This document shows positions 18,109 through 26,477 of a DNA stretch of 64,000 bases, piece after piece. The stretch comes from Barthelona sp. PCE (taxonomy: Eukaryota; Metamonada: BaSk clade): assembly GCA_040285745.1 (NCBI GenBank), contig JAUFOR010000003.1, positions 620,001 to 684,000 on the forward strand. Direction: 5' to 3'. Within the stretch, counting starts at the first letter, position 1, and every line of letters begins with the position of its first letter. The notes beneath the pieces are model-generated. The model was not told the origin of the DNA, did no database searches, and saw nothing but the letters and a program-made list of their open reading frames with translations. The translations under genes and the position numbers were made by a program.

Positions 18109-20037
18109 TTAAAAATTTGCAACTTCTATAAAGTCTTCATAACACACTACTTTCGTTGATTGAAGAAGCTCGATTAAATTTAGATTAAAATCTTCCATAT
18201 CCAAAATATGGTCTTCTAAATCATACCAAATACGCTTTCCTGTTATCATATAATCTTTAACCTGCAAATTTATCATGAAAAATTCATATTTGTTCGGACT
18301 TGAAAACACACGATATTCTGGAGAAAGAAAAAAAGGATAGGGAAAACATTGATTCAAATCGCATATATCTTCTTTATCATCATCGTATGTGAGTAAACTA
18401 CCACCGGAAATAAACATATTCTCATCTGCAAAAAAAATGCAATCCATATCATCAGGTAACGGTAAATCAAACTCAACATAATTTCCCGTTTGATCATACG
18501 CCATATAAGAGTCGATATCGAACTCCAATTGAATATAATAAAATGCATAGTCATAATGATCATCCATTAAAACACTCTTTGTATTGTATGGATTGATTAT
18601 TGGAAAATATTCAGATGGTTTAAAAGGTACATCTACTCGACCAATAATCTCTCCATTTTCATCAAATTGAATGAAAAAAGAATGAGATATGTCAGCTATT
18701 TCAGCAAATATATATCCTACATCCTCCACTAAACGTACAGAGTTGATCATACTAAAACCTAATACTTCATGTCGAGTAATTATCTCTTCAGTTGTGTGCG
18801 CCAGTAAGCAATTTCTATTCGAGTATGCGTCAATAATTTTCGATGATGTACTTGGTACTACAGTACTATGCATTGTAATGCCAGTCTCAACATTGATAGC
18901 TTTAAGCGTATCATCAGACATCTCAACAAAATATGAACCAGTCAGCGGAAACATGCGTTTTTTACCTTCTCCTGTAAACTTTGATCCCAAAAAAACAGCA
19001 ACAAAGCCTCGAATAAAATCAAAAAATAACAAACTGCTTCCTGTCTTAAAAGCTGGCTTAAAATCAACATCTAAATCGAGTGTGGATATCTTCATATCAT
19101 TTGTGAGGGTGAACATGGTCTCCCTGTCTGTCATTTGTGCATCAATTCTGTAAACTGCCCCTGGATCTGACATGACCTTAAACAACTGACCATTTCTGTC
19201 TGAAAAAATATTTATGAAATTAGTAAAAGTTGAATCTAGATGAAATCCATGCTCTGAAACGCAATATAAACTTCTGTACAATGATTGAATGAAACATAAT
19301 GCATGATCAATAAAAAACGCACCCCGTAAATTCTTTGGTAACCAATCCGTTACTTTTTGCATCAAATTTTGATATTCATCAACAATGTAAGGTGCACCTC
19401 TCACAGATTCAGCAACAAAGAAAGCTCTTCCATCATGAAGTATTACATCTCTATATCTTTCATGATTGAGAAGTCTAATTGTCCCCGAATTGGTCTTTCC
19501 AATGTTCTTTAGCAACGGATGAAAAACTTCTTCCATATTGACCTGACCATTTGAATCCAAATATAACAAGGAAATTAGATCATCCTTTAAGATCATTGGA
19601 TAATATGAATTTTGAAGAGCAATTGCATTACGACATAGTATACCAGGAACTTCAATGCAAGTATCATCATGAAGTGAATGAATAGAAACAAATTCTGATC
19701 GTTCCCTAAAAACATATCTATCATGAAGAATTATATGATTTATCATCGTGCTTGGTGCTTTTAGATTATGTGTGTGTATAAACCGATCATTTTCAAACTC
19801 AAAAAATAGAAGAGTATCTTCTAATCGCTTAAAAAACAGATTTGAACAACTACAATATTGTAGATAGTTGTATTTGAAGTCACTCTGTGAAACTAGTGTT
19901 GAATGTATGATGAAAGGCTGTGGTTCATCTAAACCCATTGCATTTAAAGAAATTACTGAATAGCAACCCGATTTTGCAGTCCTGGACAAGTAATAATCAT
20001 GGCCCGTGAACAGTGGTGCCTGAGAAGGACGTGGCAT
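18109..20037 (-). CDS. Uncharacterised beta-rich protein, possibly propeller-like
   Basis: The 642-residue protein has no motif I can name. The sequence alternates short hydrophobic strands with Asp/Asn turns throughout, which suggests one or two beta-propellers. It is unusually rich in Phe, Tyr and Asp and has no WD dipeptide periodicity. No signal peptide or TM is seen once translation starts at the ATG at 20037; the 16 in-frame residues before it come from a T-rich leader without ATG. The orphan at 60436-62250 is similar in size and texture, but I cannot show homology by eye. Confidence 0.6.
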   Translation of the reverse strand: MPRPSQAPLFTGHDYYLSRTAKSGCYSVISLNAMGLDEPQPFIIHSTLVSQSDFKYNYLQYCSCSNLFFKRLEDTLLFFEFENDRFIHTHNLKAPSTMINHIILHDRYVFRERSEFVSIHSLHDDTCIEVPGILCRNAIALQNSYYPMILKDDLISLLYLDSNGQVNMEEVFHPLLKNIGKTNSGTIRLLNHERYRDVILHDGRAFFVAESVRGAPYIVDEYQNLMQKVTDWLPKNLRGAFFIDHALCFIQSLYRSLYCVSEHGFHLDSTFTNFINIFSDRNGQLFKVMSDPGAVYRIDAQMTDRETMFTLTNDMKISTLDLDVDFKPAFKTGSSLLFFDFIRGFVAVFLGSKFTGEGKKRMFPLTGSYFVEMSDDTLKAINVETGITMHSTVVPSTSSKIIDAYSNRNCLLAHTTEEIITRHEVLGFSMINSVRLVEDVGYIFAEIADISHSFFIQFDENGEIIGRVDVPFKPSEYFPIINPYNTKSVLMDDHYDYAFYYIQLEFDIDSYMAYDQTGNYVEFDLPLPDDMDCIFFADENMFISGGSLLTYDDDKEDICDLNQCFPYPFFLSPEYRVFSSPNKYEFFMINLQVKDYMITGKRIWYDLEDHILDMEDFNLNLIELLQSTKVVCYEDFIEVANF

Positions 20038-20237
20038 CAGACTAAAAATGTGGCTACAAAAAGCAAAAAAAGTAAAAAAAGACAAAACAAAATTTTGTGG
20101 AACTTAATTATCCTTATAACTTTAAATTCCCCATTAAAAACATTCCAGAAACAAATTAAAAACATAGAAACAATATATCATGCCGTAATTTTTACTCAAC
20201 AATAACAGCGTTACTGCGCATAGTGACACTTATGCAC

Positions 20238-20643
20238 TTACTGCTTGGTGGTCTGCTTGCCCTTGAAAGTATCGACGGGAACGTGCTTGACAACAGCAAT
20301 GAGCTGATCAGTTTCCTCGGACCTCATACGCTCAACAGCGATACGGACGTGACGGGGAACGTTACGGACGCCCTTGGACCAAACGTAGGTGTTAACGGCG
20401 GGATCAATGTGAATCTCATCGGCGAAAGTCAACTTCTCAACGAAAGAACGGATTTCACGCATAGCACGAGGGGCACGCTTCTTGAAGTTACTAAATGTGA
20501 GCTAGCTCAAGCAAAATTTAAGAGCTACGCGTCTACAACAACGCTTAACAATTTTTTTCAACATACCGGCCGAAGGTAACCTTCTTCAGGTTAACGGTAC
20601 ACTCGTAGGAGACTTGGTCGGGACGGCTAGTGTTACGAACCAT
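20238..20643 (-). CDS. RPL31: 60S ribosomal protein eL31, two exons
   Basis: Joined exons 20567-20643 and 20238-20490 (minus strand) encode 109 residues. Exon 1 gives MVRNTSRPDQVSYECTVNLK and on to FGR. Exon 2 continues NFKKRAPRAMREIRSFVEK, then IHIDPAVNTYVWSKGVRNVP, ending FKGKQTTKQ. This is the eL31 core (FKKRAPRA; VWxKGxRNVP). eL31 sits at the rim of the polypeptide exit tunnel. The splice joins CG to T, restoring an Arg codon. Exon 2 alone could start at Met 20462 but would lack the conserved N-terminus. It is the only intron-bearing gene I can identify here. Confidence 0.93.
20491..20566 (-). other. Spliceosomal intron (76 bp) in eL31
   Basis: Minus strand: 5' site GTATGT (20566-20561), 3' end CTCACATTTAG (to 20491). 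It is a phase-2 intron. Removal joins two conserved halves of eL31 in frame. The 3' end lacks the ACTAACACACAG-type block that is near-invariant in Trichomonas and similar in Giardia introns, so branch recognition is looser here. SF3B1, encoded at 42087-44990, would act on such introns. Confidence 0.9.
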
Positions 20644-20812
20644 TTTGTGTGAGTTAATACGGAGTAAATTAGAAAAGGAGACTACTTTCGTTTATTTAAA
20701 CTATTTCTCTTGACTATCATACAGTAGAGATACCATCCGAAGTGTCTTTAAGACAAAATAAGATGTAAAAACATTTGTAACACTGTATTCCAGTTTTCCA
20801 CATTCTTTCTCA

Positions 20813-21031
20813 ATGCTAGCCATTTTTAATCTTGGTAGCGTATTATTACTCCTCCTTTTGGTAGTTTGCACCACTACATACTGGTATCAAATCGCACCGA
20901 GCAACAACAACAAATCACATGAAGGTTTTGCTGGCTTCTTCTGGAAGGCTGCAAGGATAGGACAGCGCTGCAGCGCATTTGTATCACTAGCATGCATAAT
21001 AGCAGGATTTTATGTTTTATTCTTCAAGTGA
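20813..21031 (+). CDS. TMEM167: KISH/TMEM167 small Golgi membrane protein
   Basis: The 72-residue protein aligns over its full length with TMEM167/Ksh1. It starts MLAIFNLGSVLLLLLLVVCT (human begins MSAIFNFQSLL), then has AGFFWKAARIGQR (human GLLGIFWKCARIGER). A second membrane helix near residues 52-70 closes the protein. Kish proteins are ER/Golgi membrane proteins needed for early secretory transport. The first helix may be a signal peptide or anchor. The gene is divergent from eL31 and its stop is 14 bp from the stop of the PLAA-like gene. Confidence 0.93.
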   Translation: MLAIFNLGSVLLLLLLVVCTTTYWYQIAPSNNNKSHEGFAGFFWKAARIGQRCSAFVSLACIIAGFYVLFFK

Positions 21032-21045
21032 GGGTTCATCACACA

Positions 21046-22233
21046 TTATCTTTGTTCAACATTATAACCAGTTTGAGTAGCACGCTGGAGGAACGATACG
21101 ATCTGCTGATCGAATCCAGAATCTAATTTGTTCTTTGCAATAAAATCCCATGCAACTTTCCACAGATTATCTCCTCTATTATAACCTAACTTTAAAATAG
21201 ATCCATTTTCCAGGTCAATATCAAAGACAAAATCATAAGACACTCCATCAATTACACCACCAGTACTATTAGCCAATCTTTCCATGCGTGATTTGAGATA
21301 GGCTCCATATTCAGCATGATATTCAGTTCTTTCTTCAACTGTGGCTACAGGTTCCCTGGAAAAGCAAACAATACGGCCATCTGATACTGTTACAAACAAT
21401 GATCCATCAATAAATTTCAAATCCCATGGTGTACCTGGAACAAACAACTTTTCAGATAACTCCATTGATCCAGAACCGTTAATAACAGCAACAAGGCCAT
21501 CTTCGACGCCAACCGCTACAGTTGGGATGCCTTCACTCTTCATATGGGCCATCGATAGTCCCATACCAGTAGAGACATTAAGCTGAGCAATATGATGACT
21601 ACCAACTCCAAATTTAAATAATACACCTCCGTTTCCGTAACAATACACGTCATTTCCGATCACACATACATGCCTTATCAAAGTTTCGAATTCATACTCA
21701 TTTAATGGAATGCCTTTATCAGCCCAAATAATTAATTGCTTACCTCCTGCTGAACATAACATTCCCTCATCGGAGACAGCAAAGTCATACACGTTACCTT
21801 CGTGGGCGTCGACGACAAGATGACTGTCTTCGTCTAAATCTGAAAGATTAAAATAACGCAGTTCTTTATCCCAACCACCACTCAACAACATGCCTTCCTT
21901 GAAGTATAAGGATGACACGCAGTCGCTGTGACCATGTAGTTGATACTCCAGATCCAGCCCATGCTCTGAATTGATGGAGAACACGGTGATATCACCCTTC
22001 ATATCACCCACAAAGACAAATCCTTCTTCTTGTGCGACTGTCAGACATAAGATCGGGGAGCCAGGTCCCTCTTCGGTGAAGATTATGTCGGAAAGAACCC
22101 CGTTTTCGTAAAGAAACGTGTGCAATTTACCAAACTCGTCAGTAACGATTAGGGTCTTTGTAGACTCATGCCATCCAATGCATCGTGCCTCTCCCATGGG
22201 GACAGCTCGCTGTGTACTAAAATCCAACTTCAT
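21046..22233 (-). CDS. PLAA/Doa1/Ufd3-like WD40-PFU protein lacking PUL domain
   Basis: The 395-residue protein has an N-terminal WD40 propeller (1-295; blades such as LHGHSDCVSSLYF and DAHEGNVYDFAVS). A PFU domain follows (about 328-385; YDFVFDIDLENGS, LGYNRGDNLWKVAWDFI). In PLAA/Doa1 these parts bind ubiquitin, and a third C-terminal PUL (ARM) domain binds Cdc48/p97. Here the chain stops right after PFU, at about half the usual length. No PUL-like frame lies between this stop and KISH 14 bp away. The protein may bind ubiquitin but not p97 in the usual way. WD40 plus PFU makes the family call firm. Confidence 0.85.
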   Translation of the reverse strand: MKLDFSTQRAVPMGEARCIGWHESTKTLIVTDEFGKLHTFLYENGVLSDIIFTEEGPGSPILCLTVAQEEGFVFVGDMKGDITVFSINSEHGLDLEYQLHGHSDCVSSLYFKEGMLLSGGWDKELRYFNLSDLDEDSHLVVDAHEGNVYDFAVSDEGMLCSAGGKQLIIWADKGIPLNEYEFETLIRHVCVIGNDVYCYGNGGVLFKFGVGSHHIAQLNVSTGMGLSMAHMKSEGIPTVAVGVEDGLVAVINGSGSMELSEKLFVPGTPWDLKFIDGSLFVTVSDGRIVCFSREPVATVEERTEYHAEYGAYLKSRMERLANSTGGVIDGVSYDFVFDIDLENGSILKLGYNRGDNLWKVAWDFIAKNKLDSGFDQQIVSFLQRATQTGYNVEQR

Positions 22234-22720
22234 AAAAATGTTGAAAGAGCTGTTAAAAAGAAAACAGATCAGAATTTGTTGTGTCTGTTTAAAAAGGTTA
22301 GGTCTCCCTTAAACCGTATTTTATACTCAATTTTGATAGTATAATTTGCAAATCTGTGTATAGAGAAAGTATCAGGCAAAAATTCTTTGTTATCTGATAA
22401 AGCAGTTTTGATTGTGTAGCTAGTGTACGTTAAGATTCAAACTCCCGATTCAAAACAGTTGTTTACCACAAATAGTGAATGAAACATAGAAGATTTATGG
22501 ATGTTTTCGTATGAAAATTTAGTGATGATTTACTCCCTTGTTTATCATTATAAAGGGTGTTTTTTAACGATTTAAACTTATAACAGTGTGTTTCAATGTA
22601 AATGTGTGAAACTTTCCTGTTGTTCCTAATACACACTACTTCACAGTTGTTTGACAGCATTTTTGCACTTTTTAACACCCTTTCACATTTTCAGGGCACT
22701 AAGCAGTATTTTTAAAGACA
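22234..22720. other. Divergent spacer, PLAA-like / BUD20
   Basis: About 487 bp, AT-rich. A candidate promoter element for BUD20 (AACACCCTTTCAC) lies at 22675-22687. A 71-codon minus-strand ORF (22463-22678) looks like chance. Nothing resembling a tRNA or snRNA was seen. Confidence 0.5.
22675..22687 (+). promoter_or_regulatory. Candidate core promoter element of BUD20-like gene
   Basis: AACACCCTTTCAC, 33 nt upstream of the ATG. Same core (ACCCTTT) as the elements at 14621, 49368 and 54532. Confidence 0.45.
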
Positions 22721-23263
22721 ATGGGATCAGCTATTAAAAAACCAGGACGTAGAAGGCGATTAAAACGTGGTAAAACAAGTTCCAAGGTTCGTGCGCGTTT
22801 CGAAGTACGTGATATTGATGAAATTCAGGAGGATCTCAAGACAGAAGGAGTTGTTGAAAAAATTATGTGCCGAGATCTTGATGATAGACTTCCTGCACAA
22901 GGTAGGTTCTTTTGCATGGCGTGCGACCAGTACTTCATGACAAAACACGATTTAGAGCATCATTCTCGCACAAAAAGACATAAGAAGCGGTTAAAGCTTT
23001 TAAAAGAACAACCTTACACACAAAAAGAGGCTGAATGGGCTTCAGGTATGGGTCTGTCAGACAATGGAAACTTTGAATCTGGAATACCCCAAGCTCCTGA
23101 GCATATTCCTGATGAAGTCAGACATCCAGTTAATTTGTCACTAAATTATGCTGAAGAAGAAGGTGAGGAACAAGAAGGTGAGGAACAAAAAGAGGAGGAC
23201 TCCAATCCTGTTGAGACTGATGAGATGAATGCCATTGTGGATGAGAATGGTAACAAGTGGTAA
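22721..23263 (+). CDS. BUD20: BUD20/ZNF593 pre-60S export zinc-finger protein
   Basis: The 180-residue protein has a basic N-terminus (KKPGRRRRLKRGKTSSK) and the conserved DIDEIQEDLKTE helix. It has one C2H2 finger (FFCMACDQYFMT...LEHHSRTKRHKKRLK, about 64-90) followed directly by LLKEQPYTQKEAEWASGMG. The same order occurs in BUD20 and ZNF593 (KRLKxLxxxPYxxxEAE.A.G.G). The protein shuttles with pre-60S ribosomal particles and helps export them. The last 40 residues are acidic, with an EEEGEEQ-type repeat. TAATAAA at the stop. Confidence 0.92.
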   Translation: MGSAIKKPGRRRRLKRGKTSSKVRARFEVRDIDEIQEDLKTEGVVEKIMCRDLDDRLPAQGRFFCMACDQYFMTKHDLEHHSRTKRHKKRLKLLKEQPYTQKEAEWASGMGLSDNGNFESGIPQAPEHIPDEVRHPVNLSLNYAEEEGEEQEGEEQKEEDSNPVETDEMNAIVDENGNKW

Positions 23264-23427
23264 TAAATCAATTTTTTTCTAAATTATTTCTTTTTATTCT
23301 GGATTCTAATCAACTTTGGGATTATGAGGTTAGTATTTGGTGCATTTCAAGTTCGAAAATAGATTCTACCAAAGCATCTGAAACAAAATTCTTGTTACAC
23401 TTTCTCTCACTATTATCATCGCTCAAA

Positions 23428-24942
23428 ATGGGTCTTGTGATTCGATTTGAGTTCTTAGCCTTGTTCCTGTTCTTCTTGTTGATGTTTATCAACTACGAAG
23501 CCGATCACCATATTCATCTGCACTCTAGTATTGATGCTCCAGCTGATATCGGTGTGGACGACCATTCTGCTGCAAAGAGACTGCCTCTTGCAACACCAGC
23601 TATCCTTAAATACGGTGGTATAGTGTTAGCCACAGACAAACCTAGTATACAGATCTGGGAACAGCCTAATCCACGAAACACGGCTAAATACGTACCACAA
23701 ATGCGCGCAGAGATCTCTCTTGAGTCAACTGCACGCGTTTCCCCTGACCGTCGTGCTATTGAGATTTCAAGTGGCATCGATAACCATCAGGACGAACTCA
23801 TATGTGTTGTCACCCGCTCACTTGCAGTCCTTGTGTTCAAAAATGAACATTTACTGTGGGAGAGTCACCTTCCAGTGTTTTTAGCTGATGGATCTGAAGC
23901 GATCGAAATGACGTGTCAAGTTTTACCTTTTCCGATCCACAAGGGTGATGTTGGCTCCGTATTCGTTGTTGGACGCTTTGAAAACAACGAGCACAACTAT
24001 CATCACCTGGATTCGTTCATGTTTGATTCAGAGACAGGCCGTTTGCGTTGGAAGCACCAAAAGGGAGACTTCCATGAGGGTCAGCACACTGATGGACCCA
24101 TCTCTCAGTTTGATTTGGCTGATGCTCACGACGGAGAACAAGATTGGCGTTTGTATTCCAAATCACTTTTTCAGTATTTACCACTGCGTTTCACACGTTC
24201 CAACGACCTTGCTGTTGAAGTGGGCCGCCTGTCACGTGGCGAAATCACTGAAGGTATTGCAAACGTCATCATTATTAAATCAGAAGAGGGGCTCGAAGCG
24301 CTTCATATATACAGCGGTCGCATGGTCACGCGCATCCCTCTTACAACACACATGCTTCATGCTGATGTTGATGGCGACGAGGTCATCGAACATGTTTTCT
24401 TAACGGCTTCAAAATACGGACAATCCAAAGAGACCAGAGTTGTATGCAGCGGAGACATCCCACCCATCATTGAGAAGTGGGATATCGATTTAGCTGACAC
24501 TTACGATGAAATCAAGGACGCTGGTATCGTGTACTCTACGACGCCTATCATGTGGGCTGATGAAGAAATGGTTGTCACCGTTCTCAACAGCGGACGAGTC
24601 ACTGCCATCGATTGGACAGGTGAAATTGTGTGGTCAACACTGATTGGCACAACTTCGACCAGTGTTGTACATACCTTCAACAATGACCGTCTCATTATTG
24701 CAACAGAGAGCGGATCTGAGTCTTCAGTCTATGTTCTTAGCAAGAAAGGAAAACTTTTAGGTACTCACAATACAAACAGACCTATTATAGCGTTGGAGAG
24801 CATCGAAAATACGAATTATATCATTGCCAGTGGTCTTGATCACTTTGAGCTTCTATTCATGGAGGATAACAAAATGGATTCAATGGTTTCCCTGATTTTC
24901 TTGTTCTTTACATTTGTTGTTGGTCTTTCAATAGTATCATAA
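23428..24942 (+). CDS. Membrane-anchored lumenal/extracellular beta-propeller protein
   Basis: The 504-residue protein has a hydrophobic N-terminal segment (about 5-24, LALFLFFLLMFIN) and a C-terminal helix (about 486-503). A beta-rich region lies between them. Blade-like repeats such as MFDSETGRLRWKHQ and AIDWTGEIVWSTLIG recall PQQ/quinoprotein-type propellers. DADVDGDEVIEHVF-like sequence near residue 310 recalls the FG-GAP calcium-binding loop (DxDGDxxxD). FAM234, DEX1 and EMC1 share this style, but I cannot assign one. It is probably a secretory-pathway or surface protein with a lumenal head. The start is the ATG at 23428, since earlier in-frame codons lack ATG. Confidence 0.65.
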   Translation: MGLVIRFEFLALFLFFLLMFINYEADHHIHLHSSIDAPADIGVDDHSAAKRLPLATPAILKYGGIVLATDKPSIQIWEQPNPRNTAKYVPQMRAEISLESTARVSPDRRAIEISSGIDNHQDELICVVTRSLAVLVFKNEHLLWESHLPVFLADGSEAIEMTCQVLPFPIHKGDVGSVFVVGRFENNEHNYHHLDSFMFDSETGRLRWKHQKGDFHEGQHTDGPISQFDLADAHDGEQDWRLYSKSLFQYLPLRFTRSNDLAVEVGRLSRGEITEGIANVIIIKSEEGLEALHIYSGRMVTRIPLTTHMLHADVDGDEVIEHVFLTASKYGQSKETRVVCSGDIPPIIEKWDIDLADTYDEIKDAGIVYSTTPIMWADEEMVVTVLNSGRVTAIDWTGEIVWSTLIGTTSTSVVHTFNNDRLIIATESGSESSVYVLSKKGKLLGTHNTNRPIIALESIENTNYIIASGLDHFELLFMEDNKMDSMVSLIFLFFTFVVGLSIVS

Positions 24943-24952
24943 ACACTATTCT

Positions 24953-26320
24953 TTATTTGGTAATTAGTTGCTTCGTGTGCTGCGCGTCAATTAACGTTGG
25001 ATTGATAATACATGACATCTTATGATTTGCGAGTCCATGGCGAAAAACTACACCACTTAGAGTTGAACTGGCGGTCATAAAGCTTTGAACCACGTCTGAA
25101 TCTGTTTCTAAATCTTCAGAAAATGTTACAAGTGCAACGTCTTCCACACAACTGTATTCTGACGTGGATTTATCAGTTTTTGTTATAACAAAGCCCTTTT
25201 GACTCTTTTTAATAAATGCTAATTCTAGAACACCGTCTAACTGGATTTTTGAGAAGAAATCCCCTCCAAAATGATCATTGCCAATTTTTGTACGAAGTGT
25301 CATAAATAAAACTGCTTGTGAGTACTTATTCATGTTACACATCTTGTACTTTGACAAAAATACACGCAAACTGTGTGACATTGGTACCAACATATCTGTT
25401 TGTTTAGTATTATTAACTCGTAGGCGAAAACCTGAAACCGTGCTCTCATCAACAGTCTTTGGCTTCTGGTATACTGAGAGGCTGTTACCATCGAGCTTCA
25501 GGACCGTACCAGCGCTCAGTGTCTTGACTTCCATCGACTCGTATGCAACAACTGGATAATAAAAATTGCTTTCATCCTCCTTAACAATGTTAATACGCAT
25601 ATCCTCTACAAAGGGTGCAACACCAAGCATGTCGGACACTAGTTGCTTCGGTGCGTGCTTCTCCAGATTTGTTGGAAATGAAAAAATGGATTGCAATGCT
25701 ACAGAAGACAAAACACTTGAGTATTCAACGATACCACATGTAAAAGGCACTTTAAAGTGATGGAAGAAAAGTAACACGATTGAAATGTGCTGGGAAAGAA
25801 ACTCTGTGATGGATGAAATGGTTGAAAGGACATGTAAACAACGCATTACAGAGGGATAAAGTGCAGTTACTTCACAAATGTCAATGTTATAGTATATACT
25901 TTCCACAGCACTCTTTTGCAGAAGATAGAGCACGTGGTGTATAAAGCGAGCAATGAGAGCAGCGCTAGTTTGATTCTGATTGAGTATAGCAATTGAATAA
26001 ATGACATCAAACACACAATGTAGACTTTCAATGCATGTGTGGCAGCTTGCTCTGAAACAACAGCACGAATCAAGCATTGTAAATACGGTTGAAAGCATAT
26101 CTGGATCGAGCAGGGCAGCAACACTCGCTGATCTAAAAGGATAGTGTGATTCGAAGACCGCTGCAAAACAGTTTTCTTGCTTGGGCGTGAAATCACGCTT
26201 TGTATCTGTCTTTGCTATGTGAATGTACGCTTTCCATAATTCCAACACTGCTTTAATGTGTTCGTCGGAACATGTGGCGTTTGTGGATGCCCCGTAAGGT
26301 TTCTGTGTGGATTTTGCCAT
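24953..26320 (-). CDS. Uncharacterised protein, 455 residues
   Basis: I do not recognise this protein. Residues 1-230 are helical with many Cys and His (e.g. MLDSCCCFRASCHTC) but no regular zinc-finger spacing. The C-terminal half (about 250-455) is more beta-rich with Ser/Val-rich strands. No TM, signal peptide or catalytic motif is clear. An upstream in-frame ATG at 26422 would add a Phe/Leu-rich stretch. That stretch looks like translated T-rich leader, so I chose 26320, which follows TTATCACATTCGTG. The gene lies downstream of the Tel2-like gene in the same direction. Whether it is a TTT-complex partner (Tti2) cannot be judged from sequence alone. Confidence 0.55.
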   Translation of the reverse strand: MAKSTQKPYGASTNATCSDEHIKAVLELWKAYIHIAKTDTKRDFTPKQENCFAAVFESHYPFRSASVAALLDPDMLSTVFTMLDSCCCFRASCHTCIESLHCVFDVIYSIAILNQNQTSAALIARFIHHVLYLLQKSAVESIYYNIDICEVTALYPSVMRCLHVLSTISSITEFLSQHISIVLLFFHHFKVPFTCGIVEYSSVLSSVALQSIFSFPTNLEKHAPKQLVSDMLGVAPFVEDMRINIVKEDESNFYYPVVAYESMEVKTLSAGTVLKLDGNSLSVYQKPKTVDESTVSGFRLRVNNTKQTDMLVPMSHSLRVFLSKYKMCNMNKYSQAVLFMTLRTKIGNDHFGGDFFSKIQLDGVLELAFIKKSQKGFVITKTDKSTSEYSCVEDVALVTFSEDLETDSDVVQSFMTASSTLSGVVFRHGLANHKMSCIINPTLIDAQHTKQLITK

Positions 26321-26477
26321 ACACGAATGTGATAAAAAAGAAGAAAGGAGAAAAAAGAAAAACAAACTATAACGATTTATTGAATGCCCAAAATTGATGC
26401 TCTCAGAATCAAACACCGCCATAAAATCCCACAATATGAGATTTAAATGGTGATCTATAAACATGGCAACAAAAAAA

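Noticed and set aside
22463-22678. 71-codon minus-strand ORF upstream of BUD20
   Set aside because: Low-complexity spacer translation, no similarity, no promoter-like element at its start.
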